A stretch of 35,564 bases of DNA from Verrucomicrobiota bacterium (GCA_947471985.1 CANIZL010000072.1:1-35564), one strand, 5' to 3'. Counted from the first letter of the stretch, positions 10,301 to 19,100 are shown. The notes: generated by a model from the sequence alone, not told the origin. Numbers and translations are program-made.

Positions 10301-10842
10301 GTTTCGTCGATATACTTTACCGGAGTGTCATTTAAAACTCTAGTGGCAATGGTAACGGGCTCGGGATACCAATAGTTTGAATCCACGGAAGTCAGGATAA
10401 CTCCACTGATATTATTAATCGGCGGGAGTATTTCCTCACCAAATAAGTAGTCAGCTCCGTGAGCCAGATAAGGCGCACCCACTGCTGCCCGCAGAATCGA
10501 AGCCGTTCCGACGCCATTGATCGGGCTGCTGCGTGGCCAATTCAGTATGGTCGCATTGCCGGCAAAGGATCCCGCCAAATTTGTCATAGCCTTGGCAGGA
10601 TCCGGCTTGATGCCCTGCCGTGTGACCCCACCGTAGACGATGCCACCACGGAATTGTCCCGGGGTTGCACCCGAGGGCGCTGGTATGGTAGCGGAAGGTT
10701 GCGGAGCCCAGTTTACGCCATGTTTTGGGTTGGTGAAATTGGTACTGAATAGCAACTGCCTCTGATCGAACGCTGACTGCGCCCAAACTAATTTAGAACA
10801 GAATAACCACACCAGAAGCCGAACCACTTTACACCATTTCAT
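1363..10842 (-). CDS. Giant secreted protein of about 3159 residues, uncharacterised
   Basis: I place the start at the ATG at 10842 because it gives a clean signal peptide (MKWCKVVRLLVWLFCSKLVWA, then QS). An ATG at 10899 adds 19 residues and is possible. The N-terminal half is beta-rich and aromatic, with motifs such as NPNEEHALIQGGRVWALRDD near one third. Around residue 2131 there is one EF-hand/dockerin-like loop (DQNQDGKVDAQD). From about residue 2240 the chain turns helical: long Gln/Glu/Lys-rich stretches with heptad character flank one hydrophobic segment at about 2633-2670. The end is a conserved-looking beta module (FTNTRLIGRSVWNSKWKLVI then VKDIKLHLVTYSYSGN). I recognise the general look from verrucomicrobial genomes but know no function. 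A helical shaft with a hydrophobic hairpin before a beta C-terminus recalls TcA-type toxin subunits; this is an untested resemblance. No RBS is visible. Confidence 0.8.
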   Translation of the reverse strand: MKWCKVVRLLVWLFCSKLVWAQSAFDQRQLLFSTNFTNPKHGVNWAPQPSATIPAPSGATPGQFRGGIVYGGVTRQGIKPDPAKAMTNLAGSFAGNATILNWPRSSPINGVGTASILRAAVGAPYLAHGADYLFGEEILPPINNISGVILTSVDSNYWYPEPVTIATRVLNDTPVKYIDETHSGERYYWSNNAIKCYAIEAGQISILWRTRTGTVTPPSGLEWMDYVRVDALYYPIKSTQVIVSGVSSKAPVNMFWTKGAYKNSSSPVVVPKGIKEIKFVYNSMIPKNVLAEEIVLGGDITSSLVRDTSSVPDYYTSTISHQGDAGIQAYNREGRIFMEILGDATSLTTRAQIGFEIVEVSREPLPNNVTVELGERVTAYPGNTPSDAGLKPTTIAQNSSSFAYQHNINTIGDIELYATQVTQNSTDFQVIWGKPSMGGLVWPFLLSRYTFIWPDRADRYSHYLRPLVTDEKAASSTAIVLPIENSPALVYQDPSDSGVSRAKISAGRFYTFLEPSQPALRALIRYTSPGHVAFERVFSWIDDNVVDKRFTDNVSTTLQTVKNALSDTTLEPLPDIANSPRVVNASAYVGDRIPAPVGELGNSADYIAGYINTLKGVSFNAAAYQDPFLVGFEAANKGAIIPVNAIPGMNQLEVLWFRRSATTSTRNEQIGFKPTYWPSVIGRYTLKYPDASHPRYREIVLASNHGSGPLSSIESAGSLYIQNTTPSTVGFNPNEEHALIQGGRVWALRDDLNVTTQPDYSSQPYVLLDYADTDGRPNMATFHVVRESATDRFSYVVDAGTILQPPMPLPLLDKPVPPTAIGEIARSLNQELGFRKITDLSFINLVDNSADPANNASTLVQIAVEGTPSFASYQPLVLQNEAGTSQYHFYPGATDFRDKTFTGTLSTIGIQALLPADSTLALPSNRYRFTAADSLIAGITLGAPISLIERHGLIKKDDNELYRFYKVTNTYSLTVTGKSTAVVVNTSANPTTSTGYIEVQWDGALPLRQVSVSGTDTKPSGVNIYRDKDDNSVGSNDYAPEPEAAIAIAAAVSAVQQTQSGDINFTSVNGFPGHLRYGRSGSADLTTALGRPVIVSNPYADRNWPGTLAAVTPTYIEVAFDLVLEPESNDEILLVPPDDGSNPGGGFLVVDPITQAGPSGILAVTGHETTAFNSGWRLTAAAIMPSIGGASVSEFYNGITFQDRKQNLWVYRGPHPGQSAAAARREFHFYYKTLPGFWFPTDAAGIVLNRASGDAPVTGQPPVGTITPYLRTVATALTTGSGGVVTASPAPEGQADGVFANENAQAIIYQARWPESAPVLQMGETLTVPKRGLPAIRGQTSLEVLYQQSMAQGGDAAPTVDPANPSVVLHDPTAAKKYALYAAGDSHGLDQIPPSVKTSLYRGKSYFPQLPPHLVERFYFDPNDGQYGSLVFQGEFKQETLGESYLLSNIVGGGDLQKLQALCSDGGPLGTAWNNAIAGLSLEFQTFYPDPAKPGTFIAALQGVPQVSTKVAGDLVEVTSSDSAVDSYALTAVGPGTGYVTLIAGQGRAFTPPDEPVSLQIIKVIGTLYPGEAKVILSSNPLAEKVTFQQVLDLAGRIDDYEFQWWISAPEDGAYPPLYSNTPSNLFSSAQGPGVWQHLEFPAPGEAAGNVGSVVGQRFAVAASQVVPIRKLQYTSASDPGIPNALDLTFSTADAPKLATGVALEIHDRNGGVHAAEVTTGAGAGQTRLVAVANGTLPALADLTPNQLVYERSVAGRPQSLLYRDFQVSNAKVYPQYYLSLDLNDALGAKVYVDGQLLVSANLGTDDTGTVARPVGFAPAPLSKVYVVPASALASGSPDADGLHTNHRLAVELFSGAVPETALLFQCQLDAYETQDLVDRVGSKWLPLDPAKYPDKVRTVLGETADVRALSDNYVISRYRATNALNAAYGQGWSQWTSPALAEGWIKRVLAGINPFNQRTADLFNNTVNTDASILAAAGKRWEGDVALNLDSINNYGLIEIYETVLRRGKMLSIDAGISYDPANDALLLAAGYISDLYMMLGNEARADAANPTIGIGTKDKTYGDIATALFAFKGQLPSLLEEELALLRGRDDFLQPGVRLNPVYNRLVWNYTRGIDAGEVIYALNYNILDQNQDGKVDAQDASVLYPQGHGDAYGHYLTALKGYYSLLVDKDFAWVPRIEAVNILGKAVAVDYQDERKFAAAAAAVARTGRQVFDLTWRKDFQPGEDVGWEYFAGTRVNATQIPVPTTRSWGMDHWATRTGSGSYLNWAMGNAILPPVDPNPAHEGIQKVDRTTVPELKELAATAADLQAAMDSAEGHLTPAGLANGSLSFDLNPNQVTGPDPKAHFEQVYERALGALNNAVSSFDDAKDVTRLMRSEQDSLAELQASVDKQELAYKNALIELYGTAYSDDVGPGKLYKQGYDGPDLYHYTYVETETIEAPGIYTPNDATYVAKIDIQALNGSWSDPSNPPRTDLSTSGPADGSSSDLVIVNLGDPKYLEKDPVTGRPLYYIPYAFGSHGFFDKPKAWTSRRQSPGKIQQAISELIQAHDRMYYALAAQCESDKQDLDKAVQVFKQQLDTYNKINAAADDASAVQNSINNRQAAYDIMDKNIGVVTTGIDDALGLVLAFSDPTVGLATSIPIKSTIGPILFAVAESIKAGVLIGDAVSFTETTEANVQDLATIYTKQNQMMSLAGLQDLRQSIFDLGNWLKLVQGDFQVINEKLRIYDDTKRRYASVVAEGDRLQQERQVFRQRAAALVQGFRTRDAAFRIFRNEKLERYKTLFDLATRYTYLAANAYDYDTGLLNTPKGKEFVARIVNSRALGVIKNGNPQFAGSNLGDPGLSSVLAEMKADWDVLKGRLGFNNPTSYGTTFSLRREKFRLLKDGAGNNAWTDVLNRARKANILEDADVKRYCMQVDPGNGLPVPGLVVEFETSIADGYNFFGQPIQGFDHYFDSSSFATKIFAAGIALEGYIGMDDPMANSGAVAAAGARTTSDPDLFGDENALGATPGVYLIPVGLDSMRSPALGDSGSIRTWDVADVTIPLPFNIGASGFSGKPVYQSGDSLSEPLFGLRKHAAFRPVSTNTAFSNAIYGNAGSLQRSQFTNTRLIGRSVWNSKWKLVIPGSKLLQDPDEGLDRFIKSVKDIKLHLVTYSYSGN

Positions 10843-11016
10843 AAAATGCAAATAACAAAGGAGACGAAAGAGCCACAGAACTGCGCCAGTTGGTGGCACT
10901 AAAAAACGACTGCTCCCCTAATTCAACTTGGATGATACACACGGAGGAGGGGTATGACGGCGAATTTCTTAGGGGAATTTGCTCGACCATCGGCGGTTGA
11001 TTGTTCACCGGCCCGA

Positions 11017-12285
11017 TCAGCGGGTGGATGAAAACACCGCAATGAAGTGAAATTTGATATCCCATTGGGTATTAATGTATTTGGTAAACACCATAAAACC
11101 GCTGGCATATGTCTTCTCGAGTCCCGCAGTGGCCGCCCAAACCGTATCATTAACGTAATTTTCATAATCACAGGTTACTGTGACAGAAATTGGGGCATCG
11201 GTTCTTCCAGTAAAATTGACTTGGTAATATCCAGAGAAATTATTTTTTTGGCAGGTAAAGCCGGTTCCTCCCGCGAGTGTGCCGTCCTTGTTTACGCTTC
11301 CCGCCACGATTTCATAGCCACGAGATCCGGTCACAACCGATTTGGAGTTAACTTGGACATCGGTTGCGGCGTAGACCCGGGTGGCATTGATCGCGCTATT
11401 GGCATCCCGTTTGACAATGGTGCTGGCGGTATTTGCCGAGGTGGGGGCGGAGGCAATTTTGGCATCCGTGACATTCGCATTCGCAATCTTGTCCGTGGTG
11501 ACTGCCGTATCCGCAATCTTGGCCGTGGTGACTGCCGTATCCGCAATCTTGTCCGTGGTGACTGCCTTATCCGCAATCTTGGCCGTGGTGACTGCCGCAT
11601 CCGCAATCTTGACCGTGGTGACCTGTGATGCGCCGAGGGTAAGGTTAGCCCCATTGCCGGTGATGCTGCCACCCAATCTGATGTTGTTGGTGACATAGAG
11701 ATCACCGGCGCTGATTGTTCCGCCGACGTCCAGGGTATTCAACAGGGTGGCATTGTCTGGCAGGTTGATCCCCACTTTACCGGATACCGCTTTGAGGATC
11801 ACCGTACTCCCGTCTTGGCCCCTCAACTCGCCGGCATAGCGTGAATGAAAAGCATACGGAGCCGGAAAGAACTGAATGCGCGGGGCTATTTCAGTTTCAC
11901 CACTTACTTGGATTCCGAGGTATTTTCCATCGGCATTTTTGTCATAGAAGTATTTGGTAAGATCAGTGGCACTCCCGGGAGCAAGTGCAATATTGTTCAC
12001 ACCTTCACCCAGGACCACACTGAAATGGCCCTTGTCCACAGTGACCGTTTGTTGCTCCGACCATATCTTAATGCCCGCCGTTGGGGCTTCATAAAGACTG
12101 AAGGTGACGGTAAGGTTTTGCGGGGTGTTGAGACCGCGGGCATTGCCAGAGGCATCGGTGAGAAATCCCTGGAAAGACATTTTACCCGGTGGATTGGGAT
12201 TGGCCGCCCTGGCAGTGGTTGATACTTCGGTCAATAGGGCGATGCCGGCAGCGGCTAGGAATGTTAGTGTTCTAAGCATTTTCAT
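11017..12285 (-). CDS. Secreted fibre-like protein with 10-residue repeats and tail-fibre-like tip
   Basis: The 422-residue product has a signal peptide (about residues 1-27, ending TTARA). Residues 33-150 form a beta-sandwich-like head (MSFQGFLTDASGNARG, SLYEAP, PAPYAFHSRYA) of a kind often found at the N-terminus of exported fibre-like proteins. Residues 222-281 are six tandem 10-residue units (VTTAKIADKA type), the register expected of a beta-helical or trimeric shaft. Residues 320-422 resemble phage tail-fibre tip domains: GYEIVAGSVNKDGTLAGGTGF, then a beta-rich end with FHFIAVF. DNA coding for the tip is visibly richer in A+T than the head. The gene lies 49 nt after the BNR-protein gene and 174 nt before the giant gene. 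The head is related in pattern to the head of the Kelch fibre protein upstream. A role in adhesion or surface binding is inference. Confidence 0.75.
   Translation of the reverse strand: MKMLRTLTFLAAAGIALLTEVSTTARAANPNPPGKMSFQGFLTDASGNARGLNTPQNLTVTFSLYEAPTAGIKIWSEQQTVTVDKGHFSVVLGEGVNNIALAPGSATDLTKYFYDKNADGKYLGIQVSGETEIAPRIQFFPAPYAFHSRYAGELRGQDGSTVILKAVSGKVGINLPDNATLLNTLDVGGTISAGDLYVTNNIRLGGSITGNGANLTLGASQVTTVKIADAAVTTAKIADKAVTTDKIADTAVTTAKIADTAVTTDKIANANVTDAKIASAPTSANTASTIVKRDANSAINATRVYAATDVQVNSKSVVTGSRGYEIVAGSVNKDGTLAGGTGFTCQKNNFSGYYQVNFTGRTDAPISVTVTCDYENYVNDTVWAATAGLEKTYASGFMVFTKYINTQWDIKFHFIAVFSSTR
11443..11622 (-). repeat. Six tandem 30-bp coding repeats (VTTxKIADxA)
   Basis: Six in-frame 30-bp units encode VTTVKIADAA, VTTAKIADKA, VTTDKIADTA, VTTAKIADTA, VTTDKIANAN and VTDAKIASAP. 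The middle units are nearly identical in DNA sequence, so copy number could change by slippage or recombination and alter shaft length. Confidence 0.85.
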
Positions 12286-12334
12286 GGGAGCTAAGATAAT
12301 TGGTTAAAATGGAAATGTCCCCCGCGGTCGGTCT

Positions 12335-15300
12335 TCATTGGAGCGTGGGAATGTCGCTGATTCGATTCAGGATAAAGGATCCCTGGGTGACGATGGTTCG
12401 GGTTTGGTTATCGCGGCCCTTGAGCACGATGGCCTCCGAGTAGAGGCCCTGCACCCGGGAGCTTCCCGCCGTGCGGCTGGCAAAATCCTGACCTGGCTTC
12501 GTAAACTCCAGCGTGATCTGGCGGTCGATGTCGTAGGATTCCACCCCGGGCTTGGTGATGGGCTGGTACAGCGCGTCCAGATTGTCGTGGTCGGGATGGT
12601 AGCTGTGGAGGAACGGATTGGAAGCCTCGTCGGCGAAGCCCTCCTTGAGGACCGTGCTGACACGCCCTTGGCCCAAGGCTCCCTGAAGCGGCCAACCGGA
12701 CGTCGACAACGGCAGGTGCACCGCGCTCAGCCGTCGGGATTTCGACAGGTACGCGGGATGCAGTTTGGTCGCATCCACGGTTACGATGGGGTTGGTGGTG
12801 ATGCGGTCGGCCCCCTGGAAAACCTGTTGCAGGAGACGGGCGTGGCCATCGGATCCCTGATGGATGATGAGCCGCAGCGGAAAGGGCGAGGCGACCGTTC
12901 CCAAGTCCGTGTCGAACGACGTCTGCAGATACTTTCCGCCGCCCACCATTACCATTTGGGTTTTCTTGTCATAGGTCAGCTCCGGCGTCGTGAGGATTCC
13001 GGTGGTGGTGTAGACATAATTGCCAAGCTCAACTCCGGCGAGCCCATCGCTGCCGGAAGTCCCGGCGAAAACCTTGCTGCCGTCCGCAGAGGTGGCCACG
13101 GCGGTCCAGGCGCGCTCGTCGGCGAGACCAGACCAGGTTTTCCCGCGGTCTCCGGAGGCATAGATTTTTCCGAACTCGATCGTCCCCACGATGGCCGTCC
13201 CAGTGCGGGAGCAGGCAACGCCCTGCCAATAGGCCGACTGCGGCGCAGCGGCCGGTTTTTCCCACGTGGTCCCGGAATCCGTGGAGAGGTACATTCCCCC
13301 CGGGTTTTCAACGGCCACGAGGACCTTGCCATCGGCCGACGAGGCCACGGACTGCCAGTTCACCCCGGACACCCCGATGAGCGGATTCCACGTGGCCCCG
13401 GAATCGAGCGACTGAACGAGCGGTCCCCCGTTAATTGCGGCCAACAATCGGATACCGTCGGACGAGCCGGCGATGGCTCGCCACCGTTGCCCCGGCAGGG
13501 TTTGCCGCTGGATCCAGGAGGTCCCTTGATCCACCGAGGTATAGAGATCCGCACCGTCCGTCACCGCGGCGATCTTGCTGCCATCCGTGGAACACGTGAC
13601 AGCGATCCAGTTAGCCACGGGGGTGCCCGAAGCTTCGGACCAGTTGGTCCCGGTATCCGACGACAGGGAGATCCTGCCGCCACGGGGTACCGCGACCAAC
13701 TTTGATCCATCGGCCGACGACGCGATAGCCTGCCATTCGGCTGCCGAGCCGACCGCCGTCCAGCTAGAACCGGAGTCCACCGAACGGGCGATTCGGCTGC
13801 CCATAACCCCAGCGACCAGTTTGGTGCCGTCGGCGGACGACGCGATACAACGGACCTGTACCCCGGATGCGTTCCAATGCTCGCCGCCGTCCCGGGAAGT
13901 TCTGAATGGCAACCCACGAATTGGGACCGAAGGAACAGCAATTCGAAGGCCATCGGCAGAGATGATACTTTCAACCGCTTGATTAGTACTCGTCGTTTTC
14001 TTCGCCCAAGACATTCCGGCATCACGCGAGGTATATATTCCTGGTTTCGAAAAATGCCCTGAGGCCACCAAATTCATTCCATCAGCCGACGAAGCCACGG
14101 AACTGAAACTTAAGGAATCCTCAAGATGGGCAACCCAATTGGTGCCTGCGTCGGTCGAGGTGTAGACCCGCCTGACCCCTGAAACGAACGATAATGCGAC
14201 CAGCCGCGTCCCGTCATCAGATGACTTAACAGCAAACGGATAGTGTATGTTAGTGTCAAGGGGAACGCCTTCCGACCAGGTAAGCCCGCCATCTTTCGAG
14301 GTCCGTATTAATAGTTCGTTGGCGACGACGAGCTTCAGGCCATCGCCGGAGGACGCCAGGGCGGTCACCGACGCCCAACCCCCGCCATCGAGTGGACTGG
14401 GTTGCCAGGTAACACCGGCATCGGTTGACGTGAAAATCCCTGCGTAACCAGTTGAACCATTGTAACCACTGGCTACCAAGCGCATCCCTTCCGACGATGA
14501 AGCCAATAAATTGAATTCCATTTGTCCCTCGGAATCGCCGGCAACCCACGTCTCACCGGCATCGGAAGAGGTATAGATTCTGCGGTTGAAAAACGGGGAT
14601 TGCGGGTTGCGATTATCCCCGATGGCCACCAGCCTGCGGCCATCGGCGGAGGAAACGACATCAGAACAAACGACCCCGATGTTCCGCTCGGTCCACGTGG
14701 CTCCTCCATCGGTCGATGTCGCCAGATTGCCATCGCGCGAGTCAGCGGCGTACGGGTCCGTTACGGTCGGGTCCGTTAAAACGGCAACCAACTTCATTCC
14801 GTCGGTGGACGACGCCAAATCTGATTGGAGGAGCGAGGGAAACGCCGTCGTCGGGGTCACCGGGGTGGCGGGTACGGTGCGGCGGGTCCACGGTCCCGGC
14901 GGGTAGCTGACCGTCTGGTTGGCCTCGTTGAGCGCGATGAATTCAGGCTGGGCCAGTTTGTTGGTGAATTCCTGATAACTGCCGACCTTGGCATAGGTCT
15001 TGAGATAATTGCCCACCCGGGTGATGGAGGCATCGCCGACCCAGAGTCCGTTGCTGGATGCCTGCTGCGCCGTCACGGGTAGATCCACCCGCATTTGGCC
15101 CAGCGTGGCATCCTGCAGGCGCAGGATCGCGGCATACTTATCACCACTGGCCCCGTTCATGGCGGACCGATCGATACCGAGGACGACTTCCACTTCGGAG
15201 CCGGGCTGGCCTTTGGGCGCCAGATCGAAAGTTTCGAATTGATTCAGGGGCAGAGTTTTATAGCTGTAGAGCAGGGTGGACATGCTCAACGTGGTGCGCA

Positions 15301-16123
15301 GGAGCAGCGGCGGTGGGGGGACTGCTTCGCTGGCAGGCGACGTTTCGGAGAGAATCAACGTGACCGTTACTTTGTTGGTTTGATCCAGTTGATTGCGGAG
15401 GCGGAAGGAGTAGGCCCCCAAGCGGTCCGAGAACGCGATGCCGCTCTGGTTTTGCAAAACCACCTCGAAGGGACCGAAATAATTATTGGCGGAATTGTTG
15501 CTCTTTCGGATCCAGTAGGCTTGGCCGCGATTTAGGTTTTCCGTGCCGGGGGAAACCGGGACGGTGAGGGGAGATTCCTGGGCGTTTTCCCCGCCGGGAT
15601 ATTGGTAGATTTCAAACTCGTTGGCTTCCTTTGTGGGTGCCAGGAAGTTCGCAAACAGGGGGGGGGCATCGTTCCGGGTGGCGAAGCCGCGAAAATTTAG
15701 GCCACTGGAGGACCAACGGGTGGACGGCGGCACCGGTGTGCCCTTCAAGTTCCAGGTATAATCCTGGCTGCTATCGTTTCGAACCAGGTAGGTGGAATTC
15801 GCGGCCAACGGGAAGGCGTTGACCGGACCCGTAGCTTTCGCCCAGGGCAACCAGTCACTGCCGGAAGCCAGCGTCACGGGTTGGCCCAGGATGCGCCCCG
15901 CAGTGAGGTTGGGTTGCCAGAGCCAGATCTCCGAAATGGGGCTGCCGGCGCCCACCAGATTTTCCAGTGTGTCATGCTGGGCGTCGACCTGCAGATAGAC
16001 CGCATTCCATCCCGGATGGAGCGTCAAGGTTTCGGTCTTCCACTGGGCGCGGACGGCACCGGCCATCGCGACCGCCAGCAAGGTCGCGTAAGCGAGGCGG
16101 CGAAAAAACGGGTGAATGTTCAT
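12335..16123 (-). CDS. Large secreted BNR-repeat (beta-propeller) protein
   Basis: The start is the ATG at 16123. It overlaps the stop of the upstream gene as ATGA and gives a good signal peptide (MNIHPFFRRLAYATLLAVAM, cleaved near VRA-QW). The 1262-residue product has three parts. Residues 27-430 are a beta-rich region starting TETLTLHPGWNAVYLQVD and including GLWVGDASITRVGNYLKTY. Residues about 440-1030 hold roughly 14 repeats of about 42 residues, each with SSADGxxLVAV followed by STDxGxTW, which is the BNR/Asp-box pattern of sialidase-like and Ycf48-like propellers. Residues about 1030-1262 contain PFPLRLIIHQGSDGHARLLQ and SYHPDHDNLDALYQPITKPG. No sialidase arginine triad is evident, so enzymatic sialidase activity is not supported. 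The propeller may be inserted between two halves of one domain. Binding or scaffold functions are plausible. An upstream in-frame ATG at 16288 would overlap the neighbouring gene and lack a signal peptide. Confidence 0.8.
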   Translation of the reverse strand: MNIHPFFRRLAYATLLAVAMAGAVRAQWKTETLTLHPGWNAVYLQVDAQHDTLENLVGAGSPISEIWLWQPNLTAGRILGQPVTLASGSDWLPWAKATGPVNAFPLAANSTYLVRNDSSQDYTWNLKGTPVPPSTRWSSSGLNFRGFATRNDAPPLFANFLAPTKEANEFEIYQYPGGENAQESPLTVPVSPGTENLNRGQAYWIRKSNNSANNYFGPFEVVLQNQSGIAFSDRLGAYSFRLRNQLDQTNKVTVTLILSETSPASEAVPPPPLLLRTTLSMSTLLYSYKTLPLNQFETFDLAPKGQPGSEVEVVLGIDRSAMNGASGDKYAAILRLQDATLGQMRVDLPVTAQQASSNGLWVGDASITRVGNYLKTYAKVGSYQEFTNKLAQPEFIALNEANQTVSYPPGPWTRRTVPATPVTPTTAFPSLLQSDLASSTDGMKLVAVLTDPTVTDPYAADSRDGNLATSTDGGATWTERNIGVVCSDVVSSADGRRLVAIGDNRNPQSPFFNRRIYTSSDAGETWVAGDSEGQMEFNLLASSSEGMRLVASGYNGSTGYAGIFTSTDAGVTWQPSPLDGGGWASVTALASSGDGLKLVVANELLIRTSKDGGLTWSEGVPLDTNIHYPFAVKSSDDGTRLVALSFVSGVRRVYTSTDAGTNWVAHLEDSLSFSSVASSADGMNLVASGHFSKPGIYTSRDAGMSWAKKTTSTNQAVESIISADGLRIAVPSVPIRGLPFRTSRDGGEHWNASGVQVRCIASSADGTKLVAGVMGSRIARSVDSGSSWTAVGSAAEWQAIASSADGSKLVAVPRGGRISLSSDTGTNWSEASGTPVANWIAVTCSTDGSKIAAVTDGADLYTSVDQGTSWIQRQTLPGQRWRAIAGSSDGIRLLAAINGGPLVQSLDSGATWNPLIGVSGVNWQSVASSADGKVLVAVENPGGMYLSTDSGTTWEKPAAAPQSAYWQGVACSRTGTAIVGTIEFGKIYASGDRGKTWSGLADERAWTAVATSADGSKVFAGTSGSDGLAGVELGNYVYTTTGILTTPELTYDKKTQMVMVGGGKYLQTSFDTDLGTVASPFPLRLIIHQGSDGHARLLQQVFQGADRITTNPIVTVDATKLHPAYLSKSRRLSAVHLPLSTSGWPLQGALGQGRVSTVLKEGFADEASNPFLHSYHPDHDNLDALYQPITKPGVESYDIDRQITLEFTKPGQDFASRTAGSSRVQGLYSEAIVLKGRDNQTRTIVTQGSFILNRISDIPTLQ

Positions 16124-19100
16124 GGCTTCCGGAAAAAATACCAAGCTGGCTGGGGATTGAGGCGTTGGAGGGCGGCCAGCGCCGAGGTGTTCCCGCGGCC
16201 GCCAAAGAAAATGACCTCGGTGCCGCTCCAGATGGCGGTGGCTTTGGTACGGGCTTGCGGGGAACCGGGATTGCCCAGCACGCGCCACTGGTCCGTCGCC
16301 GGGTCATAAGCGGCGCCAGTGGCGGTCAGCCCGCTGGCCGTCTGCCCGCCGTAGACCACCATTTCGGACCCGGTCCAGACCGCGTTATGCAGGCTCCGGG
16401 CGCTCGGCGCGTTGGCGGTGGCCAGGGGTTGCCAGCTATTGCTCGCCGGGTCGTAGGCCGCGCCGTCCCCAACAGAGGTGGACGCCGAACTTGTTCCGCC
16501 CCAAACCAGCAACCGTTGTCCGGTCCATACAGCCGTGTGACCGCTGCGAGCGGACGGGGCCCCGCTCGCATTGATGGGACTCCAGGCCGTGGGCAGGCCG
16601 TTGACGAACAGCAACTGGGCACCGGTATTAAGCGGTAGGCCCGACGCCCCGTCACCGCCCCACACCAGCAAGCGGTCGCCCGCCCAGACCATCGACGCGC
16701 CGGCTCGGGGTGCCGGAGCACCGGTGCCCGGCAGGAGGGTCCAACTATCCGTCAGAGGATCGTAAAGTGCCCCGTCAGCGAGGCGGCCACCGGCGTTGCT
16801 GCCACCCCAGATCACCCAACGACTGCCGGTCCATACCGCCCCGTGCCGTTCCCGGGCCGACAGGATCGACGGCGACATGCTCACCCACAGGTTGTTTCCC
16901 ACGGTAAAACGGCCCCCACCGGCCAGATAATCGGTGCCGTTGTAACCACCCCACACGAGCATTTCCGTACCGGTCCACACGGCGGAATGATTCATGCGGG
17001 CTTCAGGGGCATGATACAGAGCCACCGGGATCCATTGGCTTAATTCAGGACGATAGCTGGCGCCGTCGGACAAATACTTTCCCTTAAGGTAATTTCCACC
17101 CCAGACGATCATCTCCTGGCCGGTCCACACGGCGGTGTGACCAGATCTGGGCAGCGGTGCCGTTGCCGCCGCACTGTCATCCACCCACCCCGGTGCAGCC
17201 ACGGTGACAGTCAGTCGCAGCCCGGCGCCCAACAATGCGGGGTCCCCGGGATTCGGGGAAATGACGGTGCCGCCAGCGGATCCACCGGCCAAGGCTGCCA
17301 CCGTGGCCTGGAGCGCCACCACCGTGGCCTGAAGCGCCGCCAATTCGCTGGTCCGCGCAATACCACTGCCCAGACGATCGTCGGCGAGTGTGCCTGCACC
17401 TATTTTGGTCGCGTCGAGACTGGGGATCCGATCCGCGGCCAGCGTGCCGGTGGTGATCTTGTTGGCGTCCAGATTCGGCACGCGCGCCGGATCCAGGACG
17501 CCTGTCGAGATCTTCGCGGCGTCCAAATTGGGGATCCGCGTCGCGTCCAAGTTCGGAATACGCGCGAGAACCAACGTGCCGCTGGTGATTTTTGCCGCGT
17601 CCAAGTCCGGGATGCGCGTCACGCCCAGAACACCGGTGGTAATCTTGCCGGCGTCGAGAGTCGGTACTCGCGTCGGATCCAGGACGCCTGTCGTCACCTG
17701 ATCGGCATTCAGCGCCGTCACTGCGGACCCATTGCCGGTGAACGTTCCCGTAAACTGATTGTTGGCGTTCGTCGCCGTCACCGCCCCTTTGAACGTGTTC
17801 GTGCTCGTGAACACATTGGTCCGGTTCAGCAGCGCCACATTCGGACTCAGCCGCGCGTCCTCCAGCTCACCCGTCGTGATTTTCGCGGCATCCAAATTGG
17901 GGATCCGCGTCGCGTCCAAGTTCGGAATACGCGCGAGAGCCAACGTGCCGCTGGCGATTTTTGCCGCGTCCAAGTCCGGGATCCGCGTCACGCCCAAAAT
18001 CCCCGAGGCAATCTTGGCGGCGTCCAGAGTCGGCACTCGCGCCGGATCCAGCTCACCCGTCGAGATCTTCGCGGCATCCAAATTGGGGATCCGTGTCGCG
18101 TCCAAGTTCGGAATACGCGCGAGAGCCAACGTGCCGCTGGTGATTTTAGCGGCGTCCAAGTCCGGGATCCGTGACACGCCCAGAATCCCCGAGGCAATCT
18201 TGGCCGCGTCCAGAGTCGGCACTCGCGATGGATCCAGCACGCCCGTCGTCACCTGGCTGGCATTCAGCGCCGTCAATGCGGCCCCATTACCGGTGAACGT
18301 TCCCGTGAACTGGTTACTGGCGTTCGTCGCCTGTACCACCCCGTTGAACGTGTTCGTGCTCGTGAACACATTGGTCCGGTTCAGCAGCGCCACATTCGGA
18401 GTTAACCGCGCATCCCCCAGATTCCCCGTGGTGATCTTCGCAGCATCCAAATTCGGGATCCGCGTCGCGTCCAAGTTCGGGATACGCGCGAGAGCCAATG
18501 TGCCGCTGGTGATTTTTGCCGAGTCCAAGTCCGGGACGCGCGTAACGCCCAGAATGCCGGTGGTAATCTTGCCGGCGTCCAGATTCGGCACTCGCGATGG
18601 ATCCAGCTCACCCGTCGTCATCTGGGTGGCATTTAACGCCGTCAATGCGGCCCCATTACCGGTGAACGTTCCGGTAAACTGATTATTGGCATTCGTCGCC
18701 TTCACCACCCCGTTGAACGTGTTCGTGCTCGAGAACACATTGGTCCGGTTCAGCAGCGCCACATTCGGAGTCAGCCGCGCGTCCTCCAGATTCCCGGACA
18801 CAATCTTCGAGGTGTCCAAGCCGGGGATATTCGCTGCATTCAGCAATCCGGTGACCTTGCCGGCGGTCACCGATCCATCCGCCACCGTCAAGGCGTATAG
18901 TGCCTGCGGTGTCGCGGAGAGCGGTTGGCGCGGAGACAACACCTGGAAGGTTGAAGCCGGCTTCTTGCGCACCGTCGTCTGCAACCACCGCGGCGTTCCG
19001 TTAAAAACTCCGTAACCAAAATCCAAATTCACCACGAAGACGCCGCCGTAAACCGGCACCGCATTATTCGTGACGGGGATGCCCACCACAGCCCCGTTCG

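Noticed and set aside
10843-10899. Longer start of the giant gene at 10899
   Set aside because: It adds 19 residues before a well-formed signal peptide. The internal ATG at 10842 is more likely, though the longer form is not excluded.
11443-11622. 30-bp repeats considered as a CRISPR array
   Set aside because: There are no spacers: units are contiguous, in frame, and encode a regular 10-residue repeat.
12335-16123. BNR protein considered as a sialidase
   Set aside because: Asp-box-like repeats are present, but I see no arginine triad or other sialidase catalytic residues; BNR units alone indicate a propeller.
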